NCBI GenBank assembly: GCA_045595285.1
Contig: JAZOAC010000022.1
Location: forward strand, 1-11,107
Length of the DNA: 11,107 nucleotides
Direction: 5' to 3'
Source: UBA1731 sp045595285
GTDB lineage: Bacteria > Verrucomicrobiota > Kiritimatiellia > RFP12 > UBA1067
Part shown: positions 1-7,494 of the stretch, one piece after another
Numbering within the stretch: position 1 is the stretch's first letter
How the letters are laid out: each line of letters opens with the position of its first letter
The notes under the pieces: generated by a model
Told to the model about the DNA's origin: nothing
What the model saw: the letters and a program-made list of their open reading frames with translations, nothing else
The model's database searches: none
Translations under genes and position numbers: made by a program

Positions 1-14
1 GGGGGGGGGGGGGG
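1..14. repeat. G14 homopolymer at the window edge
   Basis: Fourteen consecutive G open the window and are followed directly by codons that read as a signal-peptide core (R-F-W-A-L-L-T-L-V). In that frame the tract would encode glycines where a start Met and one or two basic residues would be expected. It may be a contig-end artefact, such as no-signal G calls from two-colour sequencing chemistry. It may instead be a genuine slippery tract at the 5' end of a surface-protein gene, which would also explain an assembly break here. The sequence alone cannot decide. Confidence 0.6.
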
Positions 15-2306
15 CGTTTTTGGGCGTTATTGACGCTTGTTAGTTGCGTTATCCCTTTAGCGTCTGCCGCGGAAGACTACAAACTCGCCGCAGGGGAGAG
101 CGCAACAATCTCCGGCCCTGCAAAATACGGCACAATGACGATTGACGGCGATCTGACTGTCGCCGGCGGTGATACGGTGAGCGTTTCCAACATCAATATG
201 ACTGGCGGATCCATCACCATATCCGGTACGGGTACTACACTCGGAAAAAGTCATGGAAATGCAACTGAGACATTCCGGACGATGCTCTCCATGACAAATG
301 GCGCAGACGGGGCGTATGGTAGGATTTATGTAAAGGGATCGAACGGAGCTAGTAAAGGGTTGGCTATCACGGGATTCTATCTCCGTAAGGAAGGCGAAGA
401 TTTCGTAAGCGACAACGGATATTTCGATTTCCTGTCACTTGAAAATGGAACGGCGAATTTCTTTGCAGCCTACAATTATTCATCCTGTACGGGACGCATC
501 ACGGTAACGGGAACCTCTTCGATATATAAACGCCAGCCTCGTACGCAAGTGGCGATTTTCAGAAGCGGAGCATTCAAGATCGATCTTGTTGATGATGCAA
601 TGTTGACATTCGCCTTTAGTGAACAGGGCGGATACTTGAATGATTGCGTTGTTGATGTTGGAGGTAAGGGCAGGTTGCGCTTTAGCGGCACTTACAAAAC
701 TGCTAACTATCCACTGGAGATAAACAAAGGTGCGTTTTTCAATCATGAAGGAGACATTGAATTTATACGCGCAAACGGTACTGAGAGCTGCTATTTTTAC
801 ATAAATGCAGGAAATGCTATTGGACCTAATGTGACGGCATTGAAACAGACTAGCGGTTCTTCCTTGTACAATACTGAGATTAAGATCAAAACTGGCGAGG
901 TAGCAACACTCTGCGGCGATGTGGAGATAACCGGCATGCTGGCATATCTCACGGGCGGAAAGATAAGGATCGACACGACGGAGACGGAACGTTCGTTCAA
1001 GTGCAACATCAAGTCGGGTGATACGCTTGTCGTTGAGAAGGTTGGCGAAAACGAGATGGTCGTATCTGCAACCACGAACATCCCGAACCTTGTCGTAAGC
1101 GAAGGTGCCGTAAGGTTTGCGGGCAACGACTGTGTCGTGTCCAATCTTGCTGTTTCGACAGGTACGCAGCTGATTGCCGATGGTTGCACCGTGACGATTC
1201 AGTCGGATGCCGAATTCGTCGGCGCGTCATTCATCACCGAAAACGGCGGAAGATTCGTGAAGTCCGGGCAGTCGCGCACGATGATATACGATCCTGTCTC
1301 AGTGACGGGAGGACTTCATGTCGCAAGCGGTGAGCTGGTGTTCTCCAAGTTCGGTTTCGACCAGAAATGGTGGAGATTTACCTTTACAAGTGTTTATGGT
1401 GGGAAGAAGCCCCTTTACATACGAGGACTTTATTTATTTGCTGGAGACGGTACATGGCAGAATTCAGGACTAGGTTATGTTGCCCCGGCGAATGAGACGA
1501 CAACGACAGCACTTGCGGCAGGGAAAACGCGTTGGTACTGCAATTCAGAAACAAACATAGCCTCCAAGGTTGATGAAAAAACCTATTACAATTATAAGAA
1601 CCTGCACAAGGTATTCAGGTACTCGGACAATGACAACCACTATCCTCGTTTGACATCGCCAGTTATAGATCCGGAGAATCCAAAATCCCATCTCTCAATA
1701 GAGATGCGTCTTGCGGATAACGCTAAACCCATTACCGGATATAATTTAAGGGCGGCCGGTACCGCGCGATATGCCGATGCCTGGAAAATAGAAGCGTCGA
1801 ATGATGGCTTGGAATGGGAGACGGTGGAGGTGCGCTCGGAACAGGTGTTTTCAGTGTCCGACGCCTACAATACATATGACAATTCACCCTATACACAAAA
1901 TGCACCTAATGCAAAAGAGTTCTTCCACTTCACCGGATATCGTAATGGAGGGCTTGAGGTGATGGATCCTCTGTCGGTCCAGGTCGATGACGGCGCTATG
2001 CTCGATCTCCTTGCATTTGATGCAGGTCAGCCGATTGACGCGGTCACGATAGATCTTGCCTTGGGCGCGGGAACTGTGAAGGGCGGCAGAATCCTGGCGA
2101 ACGGAACGCTCACTCTCGTGAATGTGGAGGAGTCGGGGACAGATCTGGACAGTGTGCTGCCCATCCTGTTTGACGGAACGGCCGACACGGACAATTTCGC
2201 AAACTGGACGGTCGTTGTCGACGGGCGCAAGATCCGCCGCAAGATCAGCTATTCCGACGGCAGGATCACCGTTCCTCCGTCCGGACTGGTCATAATGGTC
2301 AAGTAG
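3..2306 (+). CDS. Secreted beta-rich surface protein with discoidin-like segment (5' partial)
   Basis: The frame is open from the window edge, and residues before the first usable start (TTG at 30) already form a signal-peptide core: FWALLTLVSCVIPLASAA, with cleavage probably near ASA-A/E. The real start is therefore lost in or upstream of the poly-G. Residue numbers here count from the TTG codon. The mature protein is Gly/Thr/Ser/Val-rich with short repeating strand-turn units (for example GDLTVAGGDTVSVSNINMTG), the style of autotransporter-associated beta-strand proteins, although no perfect repeat is visible. Residues about 440-650 differ: KWWRFTFT, then AWKIEASNDGLEWETVEV (from about 584), resembling a discoidin/F5-8 type C carbohydrate-binding fold. 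The C-terminus (NWTVVVDGRKIRR ... SGLVIMVK) shows no autotransporter beta-barrel, no PEP-CTERM-like tail and no LPXTG. The downstream phosphoesterase begins 13 nt later, so co-transcription is likely. The function is inferred to be surface attachment or glycan binding. Confidence 0.75.
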   Translation, partial: GGGGRFWALLTLVSCVIPLASAAEDYKLAAGESATISGPAKYGTMTIDGDLTVAGGDTVSVSNINMTGGSITISGTGTTLGKSHGNATETFRTMLSMTNGADGAYGRIYVKGSNGASKGLAITGFYLRKEGEDFVSDNGYFDFLSLENGTANFFAAYNYSSCTGRITVTGTSSIYKRQPRTQVAIFRSGAFKIDLVDDAMLTFAFSEQGGYLNDCVVDVGGKGRLRFSGTYKTANYPLEINKGAFFNHEGDIEFIRANGTESCYFYINAGNAIGPNVTALKQTSGSSLYNTEIKIKTGEVATLCGDVEITGMLAYLTGGKIRIDTTETERSFKCNIKSGDTLVVEKVGENEMVVSATTNIPNLVVSEGAVRFAGNDCVVSNLAVSTGTQLIADGCTVTIQSDAEFVGASFITENGGRFVKSGQSRTMIYDPVSVTGGLHVASGELVFSKFGFDQKWWRFTFTSVYGGKKPLYIRGLYLFAGDGTWQNSGLGYVAPANETTTTALAAGKTRWYCNSETNIASKVDEKTYYNYKNLHKVFRYSDNDNHYPRLTSPVIDPENPKSHLSIEMRLADNAKPITGYNLRAAGTARYADAWKIEASNDGLEWETVEVRSEQVFSVSDAYNTYDNSPYTQNAPNAKEFFHFTGYRNGGLEVMDPLSVQVDDGAMLDLLAFDAGQPIDAVTIDLALGAGTVKGGRILANGTLTLVNVEESGTDLDSVLPILFDGTADTDNFANWTVVVDGRKIRRKISYSDGRITVPPSGLVIMVK

Positions 2307-2319
2307 GGGGAATCCGGCA

Positions 2320-3330
2320 ATGGCAAATGTGACAAGACGGTCCTTCTTTTTCGGCGTCACGTCTGCCGGGCTTGTCGCCCTTGCGGACGGTCCGGTTGCG
2401 GCAAATGCGAAGAGGCCAAGGCCGAATCTGCGTATCGGTCTCGCTTCCGACATCCACATAAACCAGTGGCGCGCCACGACGGAGAGATACAAGGCGGTAT
2501 TGAAGTACTTTGACTCCGCCAAGGTTGATGGTGTGCTCATCGCGGGGGATCTTGCGGATTCCGGGGTCGTGGGGGAGCTGAAGAAGTGCGGCGCGATCTG
2601 GAACGCCCAGTTTCCCGGAGGTAAGAGGTCCGACGGCGAACCGGTCATGAATCTGATGCTGTACGGCGACCATGACACGGGAGGGTACCTTACGGAGCGA
2701 GACGGCTTTCTCAGACGGCATGGGCTTCTCGGCAAGTCCGCAGACGAGATTGCGGCTTTCAAGGACAGGAATCTCCTCATCCGCCACAGGGAGAAGGACT
2801 GGGAGGATGCGTTCGGCGAACCGTATGCGCCGGTCAAGGTCGTAAACGTGAAGGGGTACGACTTCGTGCTTGTCCATTTCGATTCGCGTGGCGGTTCCAC
2901 CGGTTGCACAAAGGCCGCGAAGGACTTTCTTTCCTCGTACAGGCCCGACGCGAAGAAGCCGTTCTTCTATGCTCAGCACCGCGTGCCGTTGGGGCTTACG
3001 GAATACCGCAACAAGAAGGGCGGCATATGCGACAATGGCGATGCGGCGCCGGCGCTTGCGAAATTCAGCAATGTAATCGCGTTTTGCGGACACGGACACC
3101 GTTCGTGCATGGACGACCGTTCGTTCTACTGTAAGGACGGGCGTGTCTGCGTGCAGATTCCGGCGACGAAATTTCCGCTCATTGCGCCGCCCGGGCCAAA
3201 CACCAAGGGCAGGGAGGACAAGGCGCATCCCTTCCAGTGCCTGGTCATGAACGTGTACGATTCGTTCGTCGAGTTCGAGCGCGTCGATTTCAAGAGCGGC
3301 AGTGAGCTTGCGGTTCGATGGAAGGTCTGA
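2320..3330 (+). CDS. Tat-exported calcineurin-like metallophosphoesterase
   Basis: The 336-residue protein begins MANVTRRSFFFGV, a twin-arginine (Tat) signal (RR at 6-7) followed by a hydrophobic stretch and cleavage near VAANA. It should fold with its metals in the cytoplasm and be exported. The dimetal phosphoesterase motifs appear in order: D44-x-H46 (ASDIHIN), G76-D77 (AGDLADSG), G116-D-H-D119, H220 (QHRVPLG) and G257-H-G-H260 (CGHGHRS). The third motif is normally GNH[DE], but here the metal-bridging Asn is Asp. The family hydrolyses phosphomonoesters or phosphodiesters; the substrate cannot be read from sequence. A G-rich Shine-Dalgarno-like run (2306-2310) lies 9 nt before the ATG and includes the last base of the preceding stop codon. 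The gene sits between a surface protein and a GH26 enzyme with very short gaps, suggesting a role in processing an extracellular phosphorylated glycan or nutrient (inference). Confidence 0.88.
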   Translation: MANVTRRSFFFGVTSAGLVALADGPVAANAKRPRPNLRIGLASDIHINQWRATTERYKAVLKYFDSAKVDGVLIAGDLADSGVVGELKKCGAIWNAQFPGGKRSDGEPVMNLMLYGDHDTGGYLTERDGFLRRHGLLGKSADEIAAFKDRNLLIRHREKDWEDAFGEPYAPVKVVNVKGYDFVLVHFDSRGGSTGCTKAAKDFLSSYRPDAKKPFFYAQHRVPLGLTEYRNKKGGICDNGDAAPALAKFSNVIAFCGHGHRSCMDDRSFYCKDGRVCVQIPATKFPLIAPPGPNTKGREDKAHPFQCLVMNVYDSFVEFERVDFKSGSELAVRWKV

Positions 3331-3344
3331 TTCAAGGGGGTGCG

Positions 3345-4538
3345 ATGAAGAATATGGTGCTGTTCGTCGTTGCGGCGTTTTTTGTGTATGCGGCATGTGC
3401 CGGTTCGCCCAAGGATGAGGCGTTGGCGGAACTGAGGCGTGTTGCGATGTCCTCCAACTTCTACTATGCCGTGAGGGTGTCGGAGAGGACCGGCGTCGAT
3501 TCCGTGGCCAAGAAGGCCGGAATCCGCACCAAGGTGTGGTACACCGACCTTGCGGCCGTGTCCGGCACGTGGCGTCAGCCGGACTGGTATGCGTCCAGGC
3601 GCAGGAGCATTGCCGAAATGGTGAAACGGCGCTGGGCGGAGAACCGCGCCATCACGGTGTTCACATGGCACATGGAGAATCCCTACACCCCTCCCCGCTG
3701 GCGCTACGAGAGGAACCATTCATCCGATGCGTTCCGGTTCAAGCCGGGCGTCAAGGGGTTTCCGGAGGAGCATGCGCGCCTTCTCGCCGAGATACTCAAC
3801 GGCACTGGAGGCGAATGCGGCACAGGGACGGTTGACGGCAGGAAATACTACAAGCCGTCGAAGAATCCCCGCGAATGGTTCATGAAGCTTCTTGAACAGC
3901 AGGCTGATTTCCTCAAGGGGCTTGTGGATGCCGATGGGCGTCCGATCCCTGTCATAATCCGGTATCTGCACGAATCGGATGGAGGATGGTTCCCGTGGGG
4001 ATGCCCGTATGCGACGGCAGAGGAGTTCAAGGCCATATGCCGCATGACCTGCGATTATCTCCGGAGGAATGTCGGTGCAGACGGACTCCTCTTCGCGTAC
4101 ACCCCGGACAGGTTCTGGAAACCGTTCGGGAAGGAGGGCGATACGGGGAACACGTTCCTTGCCCGTTACCCGGGAGATGCCTATGTCGATGTGGTGGGGA
4201 TCGACGACTACTCCATTGGAACCGGAGAGACGGACAAGAAGGCACAGTGGCGTTATCGGTGCACGGTGAAGCAGTTGCGTGAGATTTCGGAGTTTGCGGA
4301 AAAGAGGGGCAAGGTCGCATGCATATCGGAAACCGGCTGCAAGAATGGCCGCGACGACTACCACACATGGCTTCTCAAGGTCTGCACCGCGAAGGGCGTC
4401 AATGTGGCGTTCGCGGCGACGTGGGGAGGCGTATACAGCATACCTTCCACTGAGGCGGGACTTGCTGATTGGCGCAGATTCCTGGAGGATCCGCGGGTTA
4501 TCACCATAAAGACAGGATTTTCAGATTCGGAACAGTAA
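3345..4538 (+). CDS. Secreted glycoside hydrolase family 26 (probable beta-mannanase)
   Basis: I choose ATG 3345 (397 residues) over the in-frame ATG at 3318. The later start has AAGGGGG at 3334-3340 four nt upstream, avoids overlap with the preceding gene, and yields a clean signal peptide (MKNMVLFVVAAFFVYAACAG). YAAC is a weak lipobox, so either signal peptidase I or a lipoprotein is possible. GH26 hallmarks are clear: ITVFTWHMENP in the barrel; acid/base His-Glu at 209-210 in RYLHESDGGWFPWG, the GH26 signature with its W-F/Y-x-W-G tail; VDVVGIDDYS; and nucleophile Glu329 in CISETG, followed by AATWGG. Retaining GH26 enzymes are mostly endo-beta-1,4-mannanases; some are lichenases, beta-1,3-xylanases or exo-acting, so the exact substrate is not certain. 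It is last in the probable three-gene operon. The C-terminal tail (GFSDSEQ) ends at the edge of the transposase relic and may have been altered by that insertion. Confidence 0.9.
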   Translation: MKNMVLFVVAAFFVYAACAGSPKDEALAELRRVAMSSNFYYAVRVSERTGVDSVAKKAGIRTKVWYTDLAAVSGTWRQPDWYASRRRSIAEMVKRRWAENRAITVFTWHMENPYTPPRWRYERNHSSDAFRFKPGVKGFPEEHARLLAEILNGTGGECGTGTVDGRKYYKPSKNPREWFMKLLEQQADFLKGLVDADGRPIPVIIRYLHESDGGWFPWGCPYATAEEFKAICRMTCDYLRRNVGADGLLFAYTPDRFWKPFGKEGDTGNTFLARYPGDAYVDVVGIDDYSIGTGETDKKAQWRYRCTVKQLREISEFAEKRGKVACISETGCKNGRDDYHTWLLKVCTAKGVNVAFAATWGGVYSIPSTEAGLADWRRFLEDPRVITIKTGFSDSEQ

Positions 4539-4850
4539 CGTATCGTTTTAAGACTCCGACATGCGAAAGTCAAATGCCAGAACCGCTTGGGCAGATGTTT
4601 TTCAGTCGTCGGGAGAAGTTTTATTCAAGTTCATTCTCTTCCACATGGGCGTTGTCGTTGCTGTGTCTCGGTCTTGATCGCCACAAGAATGGCTGCTTCG
4701 CTTTGCTTCCAAGGTATGCGCTGACATGGTGGTTGAGAATCTCTCCGCCGTTATCGGAATGGAGCGACACGATTTCAAAGGGGAATTTGCCTTCTATATG
4801 TTTGAGGGCGTTTTGGTTTATCGATTCCGGTGGTTTGGGATCGTTCCTTT
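4539..4850. other. Gene-free stretch holding a mobile-element relic
   Basis: About 310 bases lie between the GH26 stop and the ATPase promoter. The part from 4621 to about 4830 encodes an integrase fragment on the - strand (separate entry). The 80 bases before it (4539-4620) are probably the distal end of the same element. They carry stops in the integrase frame, and I see no gene, clear terminator or matching terminal inverted repeat. A loose inverted pair (4553-4560 with 4609-4616) is imperfect and has a long loop, so I do not call it a terminator. Confidence 0.5.
4621..4830 (-). pseudogene. rve/DDE integrase-type transposase fragment (degenerate)
   Basis: Read on the - strand, this stretch encodes the C-terminal half of an integrase catalytic core: KFPFEIVSLHSDNGGEILN, then WRSRPRHSNDNAHVEEN. 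These match the second Asp motif (HSDNGxEFxN) and the RSRP-x-x-x-NDN-x-x-VE block with the catalytic Glu of IS481/ISNCY-like and retroviral-type (rve) integrases. The catalytic Asp codon is at 4753-4755 and the Glu at 4639-4641, 37 residues apart against about 35 usually. The conserved EFI is EIL, and the frame stops within four residues after VEEN. The N-terminal half, including the first catalytic Asp and any helix-turn-helix, is absent. Sequence beyond about 4830 no longer resembles the family. It is therefore a non-functional remnant of an insertion between GH26 and the ATPase. The exact IS family cannot be assigned. Confidence 0.8.
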
Positions 4851-4859
4851 TGATATAAT
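4851..4859 (+). promoter_or_regulatory. Extended -10 promoter for the calcium ATPase
   Basis: TGATATAAT is a perfect extended -10 element (TGnTATAAT). No good -35 is seen at 16-18 bp upstream (TGGTTT at best), which fits extended -10 promoters. Transcription would start near 4866, giving a leader of about 25 nt with the Shine-Dalgarno at 4878. It sits just outside the recognisable end of the integrase relic. Confidence 0.6.
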
Positions 4860-4877
4860 CGTGTTCTATCATAATAC

Positions 4878-4883
4878 AGGAGA
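4878..4883 (+). promoter_or_regulatory. Shine-Dalgarno that fixes the ATPase start at GTG 4891
   Basis: AGGAGA lies 7 nt before GTG 4891. It decides the start: an in-frame ATG at 4726 would add 55 residues encoded across the integrase relic that do not resemble any P-type ATPase N-terminus, and it would lie upstream of the promoter. Confidence 0.75.
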
Positions 4884-4890
4884 TATATCT

Positions 4891-7494
4891 GTGAAGGAAA
4901 TAAATGGTTTGGATTCGGCTCAAGTAGAGGAGAGCCGGAGGTTGTACGGGGCAAATCTACTCACCCAGATTCCCCCTCAGCCATTGTGGAAAAAATTCAT
5001 TTTCGCCTTCAAGGATCCGATGGTGCTTATCCTTGTCGTGGCCTTTTCGATTCAGCTTCTCCTGTTTCTCTGCAGTGAGACTGAATGGTATGAAGTGGCC
5101 GGCGTGTTGACGGCTATTCTCATATCCGTCGCCGTATCCTCCTGCAGCGAATATAGGCAGGAGCGGAAGGCGAACGCACTGAAAGCCGAAGAGTTGGCGA
5201 AAGAACGCATCAAGGTCGTCCGCAGCGGGATGCTTGTTGAGATTCCTGCCGGTGAGATAGTGGTTGGCGATATCGTGTTCCTGCAGGCAGGTGACAAACT
5301 CCCTGCGGACGGCGAGATTGTCGAAGGTTCGCTCATGGTCGATCAGGCTGTCCTCAACGGGGAGACGGAAGAGGCTCCAAAACATCCGTGCGATGATGAT
5401 GCCGAGACGTACGACAGGAAAGATCTTCTGAACAGGCATTATGCGTATCGCGGAACTGTGGTATGCAGCGGAGAGGGGAAGATGCTTGTCAAGGTTGTCG
5501 GCGACAGGACATTTTTTGGCGCCCTAGCCCTGGAGGTGCAGGGCAACGCTCGTGCGACGCCTTTGCAGGTCAAACTCGCCAGGCTCGCCGGACAGATATC
5601 GATGGTTGGATATGTTGGCGCCGCCGCAATTGTTCTGGCGATTGTTGCAAAGACGTTTTTTTCTGGTGCTCTGCCTGTGACCGGAATGGGATGGTTGCAT
5701 CTGGGTGCGGATGCTGTTACTGTCGCTGTCACCATCATTGTGTGTTCGGTTCCTGAGGGATTGCCAATGCTTACCTCTATGCTGCTTTCGCTGAAGAGCA
5801 TTCAGATGGCAAAAGACAATGTTCTAGTGCGAAAGATCAACGGACTGGAGACGGCCGGCAGCCTCAACATCCTCTTTACGGACAAGACCGGCACCATCAC
5901 GGAGGGGCGGCTTTCTGTCGTGGAGCTTGCTGTCGGCAATGGTGATACTTTTGCGTCCTTTGCGGAATTGCCGGATGGACTGGCGTCGTTGGTCTTGACG
6001 GGGATCGGCATAAACAATGGCGCTTCCGTCTGCAACGGTGAAGTGATAGGTGGAAACAGCACCGACCGTGCTCTTATGGCATTCCTGCGTGATGCGGGTG
6101 CCGCGGGAAACGTCTCAAAGGAGGATGTCCTATCCTTTGATTCCTTTGATTCCGTGAAGAAATACTCGAGTGTCGTCGTGAGGGGGAAAGACGGAAACGC
6201 GATGTTTGTTAAGGGCGCTCCTGAGAAGATTGTTCCTCGATGCACATGTTATCTGACCGGGAAGGGAGAGAAAAGACCGTTTGCGGATCAGTCGGCGTTG
6301 GCGGCGTATTCCGATGCTCAGGCGTCACGTTCGATGCGCCTTCTGGCGGTAGCGAGGGTTGATGGCGGAAAGGAAGATGGTGAATGGACTCTTGTTTGTC
6401 TTCTGGCGATTCGCGACAATGTAAGGGCGGAGGCGGTGACGGCGATCAAGGATGTTCGTTCCGCGGGTGTTCAGGTTGTCATGGTCACTGGTGACCGTAA
6501 GGAGACTGCAGTCGCAATCGCCCGCGAAGCCGGATTGCTGACGGCGGACACCGATGTCGTATGGACTTCGTCCGAACTGGGCGGGATGTGCGATGATGAA
6601 GTCAAGGCAGCCCTTCCTTCGTTGCGAGTAGTTGCGCGTGCATTGCCTACGGACAAGAGCCGCCTGGTGCGTCTGGCTCAGGAACTGGATCTTGTAGTTG
6701 GAATGACCGGCGACGGGGTGAACGATGCGCCCGCACTGAAGAAGGCTGATGTAGGCTTCGCCATGGGGAGCGGCACTGAGGTGGCGAAGGAGGCTGGCGA
6801 CATAACGATACTTGATGACAATTTTATCTCGATACGCAAGGCGATACTTTACGGACGCTCCATGTTCAGCTGCATCCGGACATTCCTTGTGTTCCAGCTG
6901 ACGGTCAATGTTGCGGCGGTTGCCGCATGCACGATAGGGCCTATTGTGGGTGAAAACGTAGTCCTTACGGTTGTACAGCTTCTGCTCATCAACATTGTGA
7001 TGGACACGATGGCCGCTCTTGCGTTCGGATGCGAACCGGCGAGAGACGAACTCATGAAAGACCGTCCTGTTCCCAGATCTGAGGGAGTTGTGACAGGGAA
7101 GATGCTTTGGCAGATCCTGTGCGGGGCATTTGCCATTACGGCGCTTGTCCTTGTGTTGCTTTGTCGCCCATTCGGCATCGGGGAATGCATCGTGCGTCCT
7201 GAATCCGTTAAGACTGCCGTGTTCGCAATGTTCATGATGGCAATTGCGTTCAATGCATTTAGCGTCCGCACTCCATCGCTTAACATCCTGCATGGACTTT
7301 CCCGAAATAAGATGTTTGTATGCATCATGTCCGGGATTTTTGTGTTCCAGTTCGTCGTGGTGACATTTGGCGGCAAAATGCTCTGCAGCACTCCGCTCAA
7401 TCCCATGGAATGGGGTTATTGCGCGGCATTGGCGTCATTGGTGCTACCGGTGGATTTCATCAGGAATCTGGTGATGCGTCGTCGGCAACGATGA
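4891..7494 (+). CDS. P2B (PMCA-type) calcium-translocating P-type ATPase
   Basis: The 867-residue inner-membrane pump couples ATP hydrolysis to Ca2+ export. Start GTG 4891 is chosen from the Shine-Dalgarno and because the family N-terminus begins there (NGLDSAQVEESRRLYGANLL). Domains in order: TM1-2 (about 42-61, 66-88); actuator loop with NGETE (156-160) in place of TGES; TM3-4 (about 236-257, 274-302) with ion-site PEGLP at 288-292; phosphorylation motif D331-KTGT; nucleotide-binding KGAPE (441-445); TGDR (533-536); hinge TGDGVNDAP (606-614). Then come TM5 FQLTVNVAAV (N673) and TM6 NIVMDTMAAL (N701, D705), followed by the remaining C-terminal helices. The TM4-TM6 pattern is that of plasma-membrane Ca2+-ATPases, which carry one Ca2+ per cycle, rather than SERCA. 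There is no calmodulin-binding tail. Length is typical for bacterial members. It has its own promoter and no obvious functional link to the flanking glycan genes. Ca2+ specificity is inferred from these motifs. Confidence 0.92.
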   Translation: MKEINGLDSAQVEESRRLYGANLLTQIPPQPLWKKFIFAFKDPMVLILVVAFSIQLLLFLCSETEWYEVAGVLTAILISVAVSSCSEYRQERKANALKAEELAKERIKVVRSGMLVEIPAGEIVVGDIVFLQAGDKLPADGEIVEGSLMVDQAVLNGETEEAPKHPCDDDAETYDRKDLLNRHYAYRGTVVCSGEGKMLVKVVGDRTFFGALALEVQGNARATPLQVKLARLAGQISMVGYVGAAAIVLAIVAKTFFSGALPVTGMGWLHLGADAVTVAVTIIVCSVPEGLPMLTSMLLSLKSIQMAKDNVLVRKINGLETAGSLNILFTDKTGTITEGRLSVVELAVGNGDTFASFAELPDGLASLVLTGIGINNGASVCNGEVIGGNSTDRALMAFLRDAGAAGNVSKEDVLSFDSFDSVKKYSSVVVRGKDGNAMFVKGAPEKIVPRCTCYLTGKGEKRPFADQSALAAYSDAQASRSMRLLAVARVDGGKEDGEWTLVCLLAIRDNVRAEAVTAIKDVRSAGVQVVMVTGDRKETAVAIAREAGLLTADTDVVWTSSELGGMCDDEVKAALPSLRVVARALPTDKSRLVRLAQELDLVVGMTGDGVNDAPALKKADVGFAMGSGTEVAKEAGDITILDDNFISIRKAILYGRSMFSCIRTFLVFQLTVNVAAVAACTIGPIVGENVVLTVVQLLLINIVMDTMAALAFGCEPARDELMKDRPVPRSEGVVTGKMLWQILCGAFAITALVLVLLCRPFGIGECIVRPESVKTAVFAMFMMAIAFNAFSVRTPSLNILHGLSRNKMFVCIMSGIFVFQFVVVTFGGKMLCSTPLNPMEWGYCAALASLVLPVDFIRNLVMRRRQR

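Noticed and set aside
3318..3344. Earlier ATG for GH26 at 3318
   Set aside because: It overlaps the preceding gene, lacks a Shine-Dalgarno and puts nine extra residues (MEGLIQGGA) before a normal signal peptide.
1884..3719. Long - strand open frames (341, 365 and 197 codons) opposite the first three genes
   Set aside because: They are antisense to well-supported + strand genes, rich in Arg/Pro/His with no motif, signal peptide or ribosome binding site. They are typical antisense shadows in GC-rich coding DNA.
4553..4617. Inverted pair as a transcription terminator after GH26
   Set aside because: The arms are imperfect (one extra base), the loop is about 48 nt and there is no T-run after the second arm.
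4726..4890. Upstream ATG extension of the ATPase by 55 residues
   Set aside because: The extra residues are encoded across the integrase relic and the promoter, do not resemble the family, and lack a Shine-Dalgarno. GTG 4891 has one at ideal spacing.
6325..7293. 322-codon - strand frame inside the calcium ATPase
   Set aside because: It is opposite the hinge and C-terminal membrane region of a clear P-type ATPase and has no recognisable protein features.
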